A DNA stretch of 14,497 bases from CAYWLI01 sp964519535 (GCA_964519535.1 CAZFIR010000004.1:1-14497); one strand, 5' to 3'; counted from the stretch's first letter, positions 1-7,621 are shown. Notes: generated from the sequence alone by a model not told the origin. Program-made: numbers and translations.

Positions 1-675
1 GTGCGCGGTGTCGGTGACGTGCACGTGGTCTTCGCTCAGGGAGATGAATTCCGGGTTACGAATGAATTCACTCGCGGTGCGTATGACATGGGGCGGGAAG
101 GTTGCCGAGAACATACAGCCATTGATACGGCGAGCAGGAAGGTATTTCTGCATCTTTTTCATGTCGGGGTAAAAACCCATGGACAACATGCGGTCGGCTT
201 CATCAAAAATAAGCATCTCAAGATGTTCAAGAGAAAGTGTCCGCTTGAGAAGATGATCGAGTATGCGCCCCGGCGTCCCGACGACAATGTGCGCGCCGTG
301 GCGAAATGCGTCTATTTGCTCGCCATAACCAACACCGCCGTACACAGCGACAACACGAAAGCCTGCTGGGCCGCACAGCATTTCGGCTTCTTGCCGCACT
401 TGCCGGGCCAGCTCGCGCGTGGGGACGAGAATGAGCGCTTGACAGTGGCGTTTCGCCGCATCGAGCCGCTCCAGCATGGGTAAAAGAAACGCGCCGGTTT
501 TACCGCTGCCGGTACGGGCCTGGATCATCATATTTCGTGCTGCAAGCAAGCAAGGAATGCCCCGTGCCTGAACGGGCATGAGGACCGTCCAACCCGCACG
601 AGCGGCGGCATCTCGCAAGCGTACGGGAAGCTGTTCCAGCGTTACATCAGGCATTGGGTTGATTGAGTTATTCAT
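1..675 (-). CDS. DEAD-box ATP-dependent RNA helicase, N-terminal part (cut by window edge)
   Basis: This is a partial gene: 225 codons from an ATG at 675, with the reading frame still open at base 1. It unwinds or remodels RNA duplexes using ATP, in the cytoplasm (family knowledge). The motifs are in canonical order: a Q-motif-like segment with Gln36, motif I ARTGSGKT at residues 53-60, PTRELA at 85-90, TPGR at 134-137, DEAD at 158-161 and SAT at 190-192. That covers nearly all of the first RecA-like domain; the second domain lies outside. The text after DEAD (RMLSMGFYPDM) fits the RhlE/CshA-like group, but I cannot assign a subfamily. No Shine-Dalgarno precedes the ATG; the leader is instead pyrimidine-rich. 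A second in-frame Met at codon 8 has no better ribosome site. A TATAAT box lies about 20 bases upstream. Confidence 0.9.
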   Translation of the reverse strand, partial: MNNSINPMPDVTLEQLPVRLRDAAARAGWTVLMPVQARGIPCLLAARNMMIQARTGSGKTGAFLLPMLERLDAAKRHCQALILVPTRELARQVRQEAEMLCGPAGFRVVAVYGGVGYGEQIDAFRHGAHIVVGTPGRILDHLLKRTLSLEHLEMLIFDEADRMLSMGFYPDMKKMQKYLPARRINGCMFSATFPPHVIRTASEFIRNPEFISLSEDHVHVTDTAH

Positions 676-1045
676 AGGAGAGAAGGGGAACGTTCATTAT
701 ACTACCGGGTGATCGAATCTTCATTCGTGTCATTTCTGTTCATATATTTAATCAAGGCCTCCAACTGCCGACTTTGGGTCACTCCCGAAGACAGGTCTTG
801 CTTTGTCCTGCTCATACACCATTATGCTATTGTTTAATACTGTATCATATTCCTTCTTTACTCAACAAGGAAAATTCCTACTCTTTTATAACTTTCAAAA
901 CCCTCTGACAACCATCTGAGGAAAAAATAACAGCCCCCATTTATTCCCCTCGTATCTTTGAATCCTTCCCCTCATTTGTTATCATAGAAATATCTCTTGG
1001 CAATGAATCCGAAAATACGCCCAAATGTTTTCTCAAAAGCCGCTT
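676..1045. other. 370-base A/T-rich gap with no convincing gene
   Basis: This gap separates the start of the helicase gene from the end of msrAB, both on the minus strand. The longest credible open frame is a 37-codon minus-strand ORF (815-702, MSRTKQDLSS...). It has no ribosome-binding site, so I do not call it a gene. A weak minus-strand hairpin (921-902: four base pairs, an A-A mismatch, two base pairs) is followed by TTTT and could be an imperfect msrAB terminator. Apart from these and the helicase -10 box I see nothing recognisable. Confidence 0.5.
696..725 (-). promoter_or_regulatory. Possible promoter of the DEAD-box helicase gene
   Basis: On the minus strand a perfect TATAAT lies at 701-696, about 20 bases before the helicase ATG. 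The -35 region (about 719-725) matches TTGACA poorly, so the assignment rests on the -10 box and its position. It implies a very short leader. Confidence 0.3.
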
Positions 1046-2110
1046 CTAACGCTGCTCTTTGAATAATTTCAGGAACTTCCCATACCCTTCTTTTTCTAAA
1101 TCCTCAACCGGGATAAACCGCAGCGCGGCTGAGTTGAGGCAATAGCGAAGGCCGGTCGGGGCAGGGCCGTCAGGAAAGACATGGCCCAGGTGCGAATCGG
1201 CGCCCTTACTCCTCACCTCTGTCCTCACCATCAACAATTTTTTATCCTGTATTTCAACGATATTCTCCGAAACCAGAGGTCTGGTAAAACTCGGCCACCC
1301 GGTCCCGGATGCGAATTTATCCAGTGAGCTGAACAGTGGCTCGCCTGAAACGATATCGACGTAAATCCCCGGCTTTTTGTTGTTCCAGTATTCGTTGTCA
1401 AATGGCTTCTCTGTACCGTCTTCCTGTGTGACATGATACTGTAAAGGCGTTAGTCGCTTTTTCAATGCACTGATATCCTTTTTATTTGTTTCGGCTTCTT
1501 TCCCCCAGGTCTTTTCTAAAAATCGATCCCGTCCGGAACCGTTTCTGTAAAACTTATAGCGCAGTGGATTCTTCTTGTAATAATCCTGATGATATTCTTC
1601 AGCCTTATAGAACGTTGAAGCACGAATGATGGGGATAACAATTGGCTTGTCAAACAACTTTCTCTTTTCCAAGTCTCGTTTTGATGCTTCAGCCAAGCGC
1701 TTCTGCTCTGTATCAAAATAGTAAATGGCGGTAGCATATGCCTTACCTCTGTCAACGAATTGACCGTCAGGATCCGTTGGATCTATTTGTCTCCAAAATA
1801 CATCCAACAGTTGATTATAGGTGATCTTCGTGGGATCATACACAATCTCAATCGCTTCAAGATGTCCTCCTGAGGCATAATTTTTATACGTGGGATTTTC
1901 GCTTGTGCCGCCCGTGTAACCGGATGTAACCGAGATAACGCCTTCTAATGCTTCAAATGGCTTTTCCATGCACCAAAAGCATCCCCCCGCAAAGATGGCC
2001 TTCTTAAAGTTCGATGTGCCTTGCGCATCTGAGATATTAACGTGTAATAACGGCGAAAGAAATATTACAATGGCAAAAATAGATTCTAGGTATATATGCA
2101 AATTCTTCAT
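1046..2110 (-). CDS. msrAB: Exported bifunctional methionine sulfoxide reductase MsrA-MsrB
   Basis: A 354-residue fusion that reduces both S- and R-methionine sulfoxide in oxidised proteins. Residues about 1-29 form a signal peptide: Lys3, a hydrophobic core about 11-24, and a possible cleavage site after SDA. The protein therefore probably works outside the cytoplasmic membrane. The MsrA domain (about 36-190) has GCFWC with catalytic Cys44 and Cys47 as the likely resolving residue. The MsrB domain (about 217-345) has SGTGWPSF, SHLGHVFPDGP and RYCLNSAAL with catalytic Cys324. These are the only three cysteines, so MsrB lacks both the zinc-binding CxxC pairs and the usual resolving Cys, which is Thr270 here. 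The start at 2110 follows GAGGTG at good spacing. The gene is divergent from the phosphoribosyltransferase across 83 bases and is richer in A/T-ending codons than the genes to its right. Confidence 0.95.
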   Translation of the reverse strand: MKNLHIYLESIFAIVIFLSPLLHVNISDAQGTSNFKKAIFAGGCFWCMEKPFEALEGVISVTSGYTGGTSENPTYKNYASGGHLEAIEIVYDPTKITYNQLLDVFWRQIDPTDPDGQFVDRGKAYATAIYYFDTEQKRLAEASKRDLEKRKLFDKPIVIPIIRASTFYKAEEYHQDYYKKNPLRYKFYRNGSGRDRFLEKTWGKEAETNKKDISALKKRLTPLQYHVTQEDGTEKPFDNEYWNNKKPGIYVDIVSGEPLFSSLDKFASGTGWPSFTRPLVSENIVEIQDKKLLMVRTEVRSKGADSHLGHVFPDGPAPTGLRYCLNSAALRFIPVEDLEKEGYGKFLKLFKEQR

Positions 2111-2193
2111 GATCGCACCTCACTTATTTTGTTTTTTTTGGTCATATACCTTAAAATATAAGCATCCTGTGGTGTAAATAAAGAAAAAAAGCC

Positions 2194-2907
2194 ATGGATC
2201 AGAAGACACCCCCCAACATCATAGAACGCACCGACCTTCGTGAGCACGCACGTGTCTTTCAGGACCGGGCGCATGCCGGGGGGGTATTGGCCGAGATGCT
2301 CGATGCTTATTACAAGTCCGATGCCATGGTCCTGGCCATCCCGGCAGGCGGCGTGCCAATAGGCGCGGTGCTTGCGCAAAGGCTTAAAATCCCATTAGAG
2401 GTAGCGGTGGTCAGCAAGATCACCCTCCCGTGGAATACCGAGGCAGGCTATGGTGCCGTGGCCTTCGACGGCACGGTGCGTCTGAACGAGGATTTCCTTT
2501 CTCACATTGGGCTGACCGAGAAGCAAATCCAAGAGGGCGTAGGCGAAACAGCCCAAAAGGTCCATCAGCGGGTAAAAAGCTTCCGGGGAGACCGGCCTTT
2601 CCCAAACCTCTCCAAACGTTCGGCTATTCTAGTAGACGACGGCCTGGCCTCGGGCTTTACCATGCTGGTGGCGGCCGAGGCCCTGCGCAACGCCGGTGCA
2701 CGGGCCATCTGCGTCGCGGTCCCCACCGGTCACTGGAAAGCCCTGCAGAGGATGGCCCAGGAAGTGGAGGCCGTCTATTGCGCCAATATCCGCAGCGGTT
2801 TCAGTTTTGCCGTCGCCGACGCCTATGAAGCGTGGACCGATGTGGCTGAAAAGGAGGCGGTGGCGATATATAAAAAGGCCTCTGCTCTCATATCCGCCGG
2901 CCAGTAG
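2194..2907 (+). CDS. Predicted phosphoribosyltransferase (COG1926-like)
   Basis: A 237-residue type I phosphoribosyltransferase-fold protein. The PRPP-binding loop is at residues 145-157 (ILVDDGLASGFTM), a close variant of the family's VDDGxATGxT. The N-terminal half has FQDR..AGGVLAEML at about 22-36 and VLAIPAGGVPIGAVLA at 46-61, typical of the stand-alone predicted PRTases grouped as COG1926. The acceptor base or substrate of this group is not established, so no pathway is assigned. The protein is cytoplasmic, with no signal peptide or membrane segment. Only a purine-rich stretch without GG precedes the ATG, so translation may be weak or the start slightly different; no better in-frame start is visible upstream. 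It is followed by 157 bases without a gene and is probably transcribed alone. Confidence 0.85.
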   Translation: MDQKTPPNIIERTDLREHARVFQDRAHAGGVLAEMLDAYYKSDAMVLAIPAGGVPIGAVLAQRLKIPLEVAVVSKITLPWNTEAGYGAVAFDGTVRLNEDFLSHIGLTEKQIQEGVGETAQKVHQRVKSFRGDRPFPNLSKRSAILVDDGLASGFTMLVAAEALRNAGARAICVAVPTGHWKALQRMAQEVEAVYCANIRSGFSFAVADAYEAWTDVAEKEAVAIYKKASALISAGQ

Positions 2908-3064
2908 CCGCTGCATACCAATGCACCTTCCCCTTCCATCGTTTTTCAGGTACAGTAGTTCTATCCCGTAACTCTCAAGGAAAAGAGGGACATGGCATTG
3001 GTCTTGGAACAGTGGTTTACGTATATCTCATAACATGTAGTCTATGGGGATAAAGGAGGGAATC

Positions 3065-3700
3065 ATGGAACTGATTCAATCAATCAAGGAAAGGAGATCC
3101 ATCAATTTCTTTGAACCGGGTGTTGAGATCTCCGACGATACCATTCGCGAACTGCTCTCGTTGGCCAATCTCGCGCCGTCATCGTTCAACCTGCAGCCGT
3201 GGAGGGTGGTGGTCGTCAAGGACCAGGAGAGAAAGAAGGCCCTCAGAAAGTGCGCCTTTGACCAGCCGAAGGTTGAAGAGGCCTCAGCGGTGTTGATCAT
3301 TGTCGCCGATCCGGATGCCGTTGAATTGAACGGCGAACGGGTCATAACGAGCTGGGCCGAACTCGGCTACCTATCGGGAGAAGAGCAAAAGGAGATGTCC
3401 CGAGGTATGATGAAACAGTTGTACGGCGCAAAAGACAGTCTCACCAGGAAGCTCTTTGCGGCCAAAAATGCCGGGCTCTTTGCGATGAACCTGATGAATG
3501 CAGCCAGGGGGTTGGGGCTTGAGACGCATCCGATGGATGGATTCGATGAGGGGGCTATTAAAAAGGAATTCGGCATACCCGCAGACAAGATCATCCCCAT
3601 GCTCATTGCAATCGGCCATCTCAAAAAAGGCGTAACCTTGCTGCCGAGGGCCTTCAGGAGGAATGTGGAGGAATTTACCGGCTTTGACTCGTACAAATAA
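3065..3700 (+). CDS. Nitroreductase family protein (FMN-dependent), first copy
   Basis: A 211-residue flavoprotein of the nitroreductase superfamily, whose members use FMN and NAD(P)H to reduce nitro groups, quinones or other electrophiles. Expected FMN contacts are seen at ERRSINFF (residues 9-16), at SSFNLQPWR (39-47), and in the C-terminal GLETHPMDGFDE region (151-162). Substrate cannot be told from sequence. I chose the ATG at 3065 over the one at 3044 because it follows AAAGGAGG at ideal spacing; 3044 lacks a ribosome site and would only add MGIKEGI. The QueG-like gene starts 16 bases after the stop, so the two are probably co-transcribed and may act together, for example with the flavoprotein feeding electrons to the Fe-S protein (inference). 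Confidence 0.9.
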   Translation: MELIQSIKERRSINFFEPGVEISDDTIRELLSLANLAPSSFNLQPWRVVVVKDQERKKALRKCAFDQPKVEEASAVLIIVADPDAVELNGERVITSWAELGYLSGEEQKEMSRGMMKQLYGAKDSLTRKLFAAKNAGLFAMNLMNAARGLGLETHPMDGFDEGAIKKEFGIPADKIIPMLIAIGHLKKGVTLLPRAFRRNVEEFTGFDSYK

Positions 3701-3716
3701 ATCTAAAGCTTCTGAC

Positions 3717-4625
3717 ATGACAGCAAACAGCAGTGTTCAGGACTCGGCTGCCTGGCCGGCTATCTGGATAGTAAAGCAGATCAAGGATTTTATCGATCAG
3801 TCCCCGGCCAACACCCTGCAAAACGAGCACAACGACAGGGCATGGGCGCACCCCCTCGTGGGATTCTCACGGGGCGATGATCCCCTCTACCAATTTTTCA
3901 AGGGGCATATCGGGCCCTTTCACCTGACCCCCTGGGAGATATTCACTCAAACGTTCCCCTCGGCGAAGGTCACCCCTGATCAGCTCACAATCATCAGTTG
4001 GGTCTTGCCGCATATTGAAAAGACTAAAGCCGACAACCGGAAAGAAACCGTCTACCCCTCGGAACGATGGGCCAGGGCACGCATCTTCGGTGAAGAAGCC
4101 AACCGAAAGCTCCGCAAGCATGTGGTGGAAACCCTGCACGCATCAGGGCACAATGCCGTCGCCCCCATGCTTTCCCCCTTCTTCGAGATAAAGCAATCCG
4201 AGGAGTTTGGGTTTTCCTCCACGTGGTCTGAACGGCATGCAGCGTATGTATCAGGCTTGGGGACCTTTGGTCTGAGCGATGGCCTCATTACCCCCAAGGG
4301 CAAGGCGATGCGATGCGGATCAGTCGTCGCCCATATCACTATTCCCCCCACGAACAGACCGTATCAGGATCATAATGCGTACTGCCTCTTTCATGCCAAA
4401 GGCCTGTGCGGAAGGTGTATCCAGCGCTGCCCTGTCGGGGCCATTACCGAGGCCGGTCATGATAAAGTCAAATGTGAACATTATCTGCTCCCCACGACCG
4501 CTGATTATGTAAAGGCTCATTTTGGGTTTGATGGATACGGCTGCGGACTATGCCAAACCAATGTCCCCTGTGAATCCAAGATTCCCACCCAAGCAGATCT
4601 CCCTGAGGAGAAGCAGGTGACCTGA
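3717..4625 (+). CDS. QueG-like double [4Fe-4S] reductase, substrate unknown
   Basis: From the ATG at 3717 this is 302 residues. The middle (about 115-215: SERWARARIFG, ERHAAYVSGLGTFGLSDGLITPKG, GSVVAHITI) resembles the cobalamin-binding region of epoxyqueuosine reductase QueG and its reductive-dehalogenase relatives. Next comes a ferredoxin-like part with Cys223, Cys231-x2-Cys234-x3-Cys238-Pro, Cys253, and Cys276-x2-Cys279-x5-Cys285, enough for two [4Fe-4S] clusters. True QueG acts in queuosine synthesis, but this protein is divergent and sits beside a nitroreductase. I call it only a member of the wider family. The frame is open back to an ATG at 3663, but that start lies inside the nitroreductase gene with a ribosome site touching the codon. 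The ATG at 3717 has only AAAG upstream, so the start is moderately uncertain. Confidence 0.8.
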   Translation: MTANSSVQDSAAWPAIWIVKQIKDFIDQSPANTLQNEHNDRAWAHPLVGFSRGDDPLYQFFKGHIGPFHLTPWEIFTQTFPSAKVTPDQLTIISWVLPHIEKTKADNRKETVYPSERWARARIFGEEANRKLRKHVVETLHASGHNAVAPMLSPFFEIKQSEEFGFSSTWSERHAAYVSGLGTFGLSDGLITPKGKAMRCGSVVAHITIPPTNRPYQDHNAYCLFHAKGLCGRCIQRCPVGAITEAGHDKVKCEHYLLPTTADYVKAHFGFDGYGCGLCQTNVPCESKIPTQADLPEEKQVT

Positions 4626-4754
4626 TTCGCAGAATATGTCGGTCCCCTGTTGCTTTGACCTTATCCTTTAACAAAGACCGATCCATACAATGCTCCTCGA
4701 GATAACTGAGGGTCCCTTCTCATCAAAAATAAATGCCCCGGGTTGCAAAACTCC

Positions 4755-4783
4755 TTGAAAAGGCAAAGAAGGTCTGTTACTCT
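4755..4783 (+). promoter_or_regulatory. Weak candidate promoter for the EamA transporter
   Basis: TTGAAA (4755-4760), a 17-base spacer, then TACTCT (4778-4783). The -35 box matches well and the -10 box poorly (3 of 6). It would give a leader of roughly 75 bases containing the hairpins at 4804-4847. Confidence 0.25.
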
Positions 4784-4803
4784 GCTCTCGTCGACTCATC
4801 TAC

Positions 4804-4847
4804 CCTGTCGTGGGTATGGACAGGAATGGGACCCATAGCGTCGGCTA
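4804..4847 (+). other. Leader with mutually exclusive hairpins before the EamA gene
   Basis: CCTGTC (4804-4809) can pair with GACAGG (4819-4824), or TGGGT (4811-4815) with ACCCA (4831-4835). The two stems interleave and cannot both form. TAGC (4836-4839) and GCTA (4844-4847) make a further small hairpin just before the AAGG ribosome site. It matches no riboswitch class I recognise, so a regulatory role is only a possibility. Confidence 0.25.
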
Positions 4848-4865
4848 ATAGCTCAAGGCAAAGCA

Positions 4866-5792
4866 ATGCCCGGAGAAGCGAACAAAGAGTATTTAGACCT
4901 CAAGGCCATCACTGCCCTCGTCATCTTGACCCTTCTGTGGGGCTTCAACTACACAGCCGTCAAAATTTCAAACCAGGGGATTGCGCCCGTCTTCGCCTGT
5001 GCGCTGCGCTCCATCATCGCCTCGATCTTCGGGGTTATCTACTGCCTAAGGAAGGGGGAACGGTTATTCCATACCGACATCATGCTCTTTCATGGATGCA
5101 TGGTGGGGCTCTTGTTCGGCCTGGAGTTCGCCTGCCTGTACTTTGGCTTGCTGTACACGGATGCCGCCCGCTCAGTGATCTTCGTCTACCTGAGCCCCTT
5201 TGTGGTGACCATAGGTGCCCACTTCTTCCTAAGAGATGATCGTCTGACCATTTTAAAGACCCTCGGCCTTGTGTGTGCCTTTGCCGGCATCCTCATCGTC
5301 TTCCAGGGGAGACCAACGACGGCCAAGCCTACCATGCTCATCGGTGACATCCTGGAGATCATTGTGGCATTTCTGTGGGGGGCCACTACCCTCTATATCA
5401 AGAGGTTTATGGCAGAAAAGGTCCACCCCATCAACACCTTTCTGTATCAGCTCGTCTTTTCCATCCCTATCCTCTTCATAGTGAGTCTTATCCTCGAGCC
5501 GCAGTGGGTCACCAAGATCGATCTCACCATCGTCACCTCCCTATTCTATCAATCGGTCATCGTCGCCTTTATGAGCTACTTTGTCTGGTTCAAGCTCATA
5601 CACAGCTATTCGGTGAGCAGGCTTTCCGCCTTCACCTTTCTTACCCCCCTGTTCGGGGTGCTCTTCGGCATTCTCTTCCTGAGCGAGGAATTCACCATTT
5701 CTTTGATGGTGGGCCTCCCCCTGGTCTCCCTGGGGATCTTCTTTGTGAATTGGAAGAAGAGGACCGCACAAAAACGTTCTCTCGCACGTTAA
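4866..5792 (+). CDS. EamA/DMT-family membrane transporter
   Basis: A 308-residue, very hydrophobic protein with about ten membrane segments arranged as two EamA repeats, the usual size and layout of drug/metabolite transporters. Repeat one starts at about residue 13 (ALVILTLLWGFNYTAVKIS) and repeat two at about 155 (LIGDILEIIVAFLWGATT); both carry the family's xxWGxxx start. The TM10 end is followed by a basic cytoplasmic tail (NWKKRTAQKRS). Most relatives export amino acids, nucleosides or other small metabolites, and the substrate cannot be read from sequence. The ATG at 4866 follows AAGG at suitable distance. It lies between the Fe-S/nitroreductase pair and a second nitroreductase, all on the same strand but with gaps of about 180-240 bases, so it is probably a separate unit. 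Confidence 0.9.
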   Translation: MPGEANKEYLDLKAITALVILTLLWGFNYTAVKISNQGIAPVFACALRSIIASIFGVIYCLRKGERLFHTDIMLFHGCMVGLLFGLEFACLYFGLLYTDAARSVIFVYLSPFVVTIGAHFFLRDDRLTILKTLGLVCAFAGILIVFQGRPTTAKPTMLIGDILEIIVAFLWGATTLYIKRFMAEKVHPINTFLYQLVFSIPILFIVSLILEPQWVTKIDLTIVTSLFYQSVIVAFMSYFVWFKLIHSYSVSRLSAFTFLTPLFGVLFGILFLSEEFTISLMVGLPLVSLGIFFVNWKKRTAQKRSLAR

Positions 5793-5898
5793 CCTTCCCG
5801 ATACGCATTCCTCACGGCCCAACCCGTTCGGGACAATAGACCAACGCCGAAGTATGAACCGATAATCCCCGCTGAAAGACGTATGGTAATGGATTGCC

Positions 5899-5936
5899 CA
5901 GGGGAGGGGCGTTCAGTGGAAAAATCGGCCCCCCTG
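5899..5936 (+). other. G/C-rich inverted repeat upstream of the second nitroreductase
   Basis: CAGGGG (5899-5904), a single bulged A, then GG can pair with CCCCCCTG (5929-5936), giving an 8-bp stem with a 21-base loop. It ends 40 bases before the ATG at 5977. No T-run follows, so it is not a typical terminator of the transporter gene. An operator or leader structure is possible. Confidence 0.3.
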
Positions 5937-5976
5937 TGGTATGGTTGGAATATAGCATATAGGACGGAGGCATGAG

Positions 5977-6630
5977 ATGGATGTGGATCAGGTCATTGCT
6001 GAGCGCAAGAGCATCAGGGCCTTTAAAAAAGACCCCCTCCCGCGGGAGTTGATAGAGGAGGTCTTACAACAGGCCATCCAGGCCCCCTCAGCCATCAACC
6101 TCCAGCCGTGGGAATTCACCATCGTCTTGGGAGAGGAGAAGGAGAGGCTGAGCCGCCTGCTGCTGAAGGCGTATCACGAGAAGAATATCTCCTGCTCCCC
6201 CGGGGCCAAGGGGCCACTGCCCGCTGAGTTGAGTGCGCGGGGGGAGCAGTCCTTTGCAACCCTCAAACCCGCTCTCGATGAGTTGGGCCTTTCCTTTGAT
6301 GCATTTGTCAACGAGGGCAGTTGCAAATTCTACGACGCCCCGGTGGCCATCATCATCTGCATGAACAAGATCTTCTCTTCCCACCGGTATCTCTGCATCG
6401 GCGCAGCCCTCGGCTATCTGACCTTGGCCGCCCATGCACGGGGCCTGGGGACCTGTCCTATCGGCCTCATCAACGCCTATGAAAATGAGACCAGGGAGTT
6501 TCTCGCCATACCCGATGACAGGGATATCGTCATAGGGGTGGCCCTTGGCTATCCGGACCGGGACTCACCCATCAATAAGTTCAAGACCCCGCGGTCACCC
6601 CTCGGTGAATTCATCAGGTGGTTTGATTGA
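5977..6630 (+). CDS. Nitroreductase family protein, second copy
   Basis: A 217-residue FMN-type nitroreductase superfamily member. AERKSIRAF (residues 8-16) and APSAINLQPWEF (36-47) are the phosphate and isoalloxazine contacts of the family, and GLGTCPIGLINAYEN (156-170) is the C-terminal flavin loop. An insert of about 50 residues (about 68-118) separates the halves, and the Cys-containing segment EGSCKFYDAPVAI precedes the core strand. It differs clearly from the copy at 3065, so the two are paralogues of different subfamilies rather than a recent duplication. GGAGG lies six bases before the ATG. The 3' end overlaps the end of ftsY on the other strand by 17 bases. Confidence 0.9.
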   Translation: MDVDQVIAERKSIRAFKKDPLPRELIEEVLQQAIQAPSAINLQPWEFTIVLGEEKERLSRLLLKAYHEKNISCSPGAKGPLPAELSARGEQSFATLKPALDELGLSFDAFVNEGSCKFYDAPVAIIICMNKIFSSHRYLCIGAALGYLTLAAHARGLGTCPIGLINAYENETREFLAIPDDRDIVIGVALGYPDRDSPINKFKTPRSPLGEFIRWFD

Positions 6631-7558
6631 ACAAGGCGTCGCAGAAGATCTCGGCACGAAAATCCTGCAGGTCTTCTATCCCTTCCCCTACCCCCACTAA
6701 GCGCAGGGGGATCCCCAACTCCTGGGCAATGGCAACGATGATCCCCCCCTTGGCCGTACCGTCCAACTTGGTCAGGGCGATCCCCGACACCTCCAGGGCC
6801 TCATGGAAGGTCCGGACCTGGGCGATGGCATTCTGACCGGTGGTGGCGTCCAGGACCAATAAAATCTCGTGGGGGGCACCGGGAAGCTCCCGCCCGACGA
6901 TCCTCTTGACCTTCTTGAGCTCGTCCATCAGGTTTTCCTTCGTATGAAGCCTGCCCGCCGTATCGATGAGGACGAGTGGATACTTCCTCGCCTGGGCGGC
7001 CTTCACCGCGTCAAAGGCCACGGCAGAGGGATCGGCCCCACTGCCATGTTTGACAAAGTCTGCCCCGGCCCTTTGGCTCCAGATCTCCAACTGCTCAATG
7101 GCAGCAGCGCGGAAGGTATCGGCCGCAGCTATCACGACCTTTTTGCCGTGTGAGTTAAATCGGTGGGCGAGCTTTCCGATGGTGGTGGTCTTCCCCACCC
7201 CGTTGACCCCGATGACCATCACCACAAAGGGATCACGACCTCCCCCTTCGATGGCAAGGGGGGCCTCATGGGGCTGCAGGATCCCCAAGACCTCGTGGCG
7301 CAAAAGGGGCAGGACCTCAGAGGCGTCCGTTATCCCTTTCTTTTTCACTTCACGCCTCACCCCTTCGATAAGCCTCTGAGCCGCCGCCACCCCCACATCG
7401 GCCGCTATGAGGACCTCCTCCAGCTCCTCATAGAGGGCCTCATCCAGACCCCTGCCCGGTCGCAGCAGGTCATCGACCCCGCCGACCAGCAGCCCCTGGG
7501 TCTTGGCCAGACCCCGTCGCAGCCTCTGAAAGATCCCGCCTTTTTCTTTTTTGCCCAT
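6614..7558 (-). CDS. ftsY: Signal recognition particle receptor FtsY
   Basis: A 314-residue SRP GTPase that docks ribosome-SRP complexes at the inner membrane for co-translational insertion of membrane proteins. The N domain is helical (about 8-95). The G domain follows with G1 GVNGVGKTTT (117-126), the family's DTFRAAA (147-153), DTAGR (199-203) and TKLDGTAKGG (263-272), ending in EIFCDALF. There is no long acidic A domain, so it is the short form common outside enterobacteria. The start at 7558 has GGAG about 11 bases upstream, a little far. The gene is convergent with the second nitroreductase (17 bases shared) and is separated from the BadF-type gene by a terminator and a palindrome, so it is probably its own transcription unit. 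Confidence 0.97.
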   Translation of the reverse strand: MGKKEKGGIFQRLRRGLAKTQGLLVGGVDDLLRPGRGLDEALYEELEEVLIAADVGVAAAQRLIEGVRREVKKKGITDASEVLPLLRHEVLGILQPHEAPLAIEGGGRDPFVVMVIGVNGVGKTTTIGKLAHRFNSHGKKVVIAAADTFRAAAIEQLEIWSQRAGADFVKHGSGADPSAVAFDAVKAAQARKYPLVLIDTAGRLHTKENLMDELKKVKRIVGRELPGAPHEILLVLDATTGQNAIAQVRTFHEALEVSGIALTKLDGTAKGGIIVAIAQELGIPLRLVGVGEGIEDLQDFRAEIFCDALFNQTT

Positions 7559-7621
7559 TGTTGAGGATTCTCCAGCAGGGCTAAAGAAGTCAAGAATTTA
7601 TTTGATTGAAAATAAGTTCCT

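Noticed and set aside
1..483. 160-codon plus-strand open frame at the left edge
   Set aside because: It is the antisense shadow of the DEAD-box helicase, whose motifs are all in order on the minus strand.
702..815. 37-codon minus-strand ORF upstream of the helicase gene
   Set aside because: It has no ribosome-binding site or recognisable motif, and an ORF of this length is expected by chance in 370 bases.
972..1102. Open minus-strand frame of about 43 codons overlapping and running past the msrAB stop, with a protein-like sequence (RAALEAAFEKTFGRIFGFIA)
   Set aside because: There is no ATG, GTG or TTG start in the frame, and half of it is antiparallel-frame msrAB sequence; chance is the simplest explanation.
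2908..3064. Searched for a terminator, small gene or promoter between the phosphoribosyltransferase and the first nitroreductase
   Set aside because: Only weak promoter-like matches (TTGGTC/TATATC) were seen, not enough to call.
3663..3716. Longer start for the QueG-like protein
   Set aside because: It would overlap the nitroreductase gene, has its ribosome site directly touching the codon, and adds sequence unlike the rest.
4639..4681. Inverted repeat TCGGTC/GACCGA after the QueG-like gene as a terminator
   Set aside because: The arms are 31 bases apart and no T-run follows.
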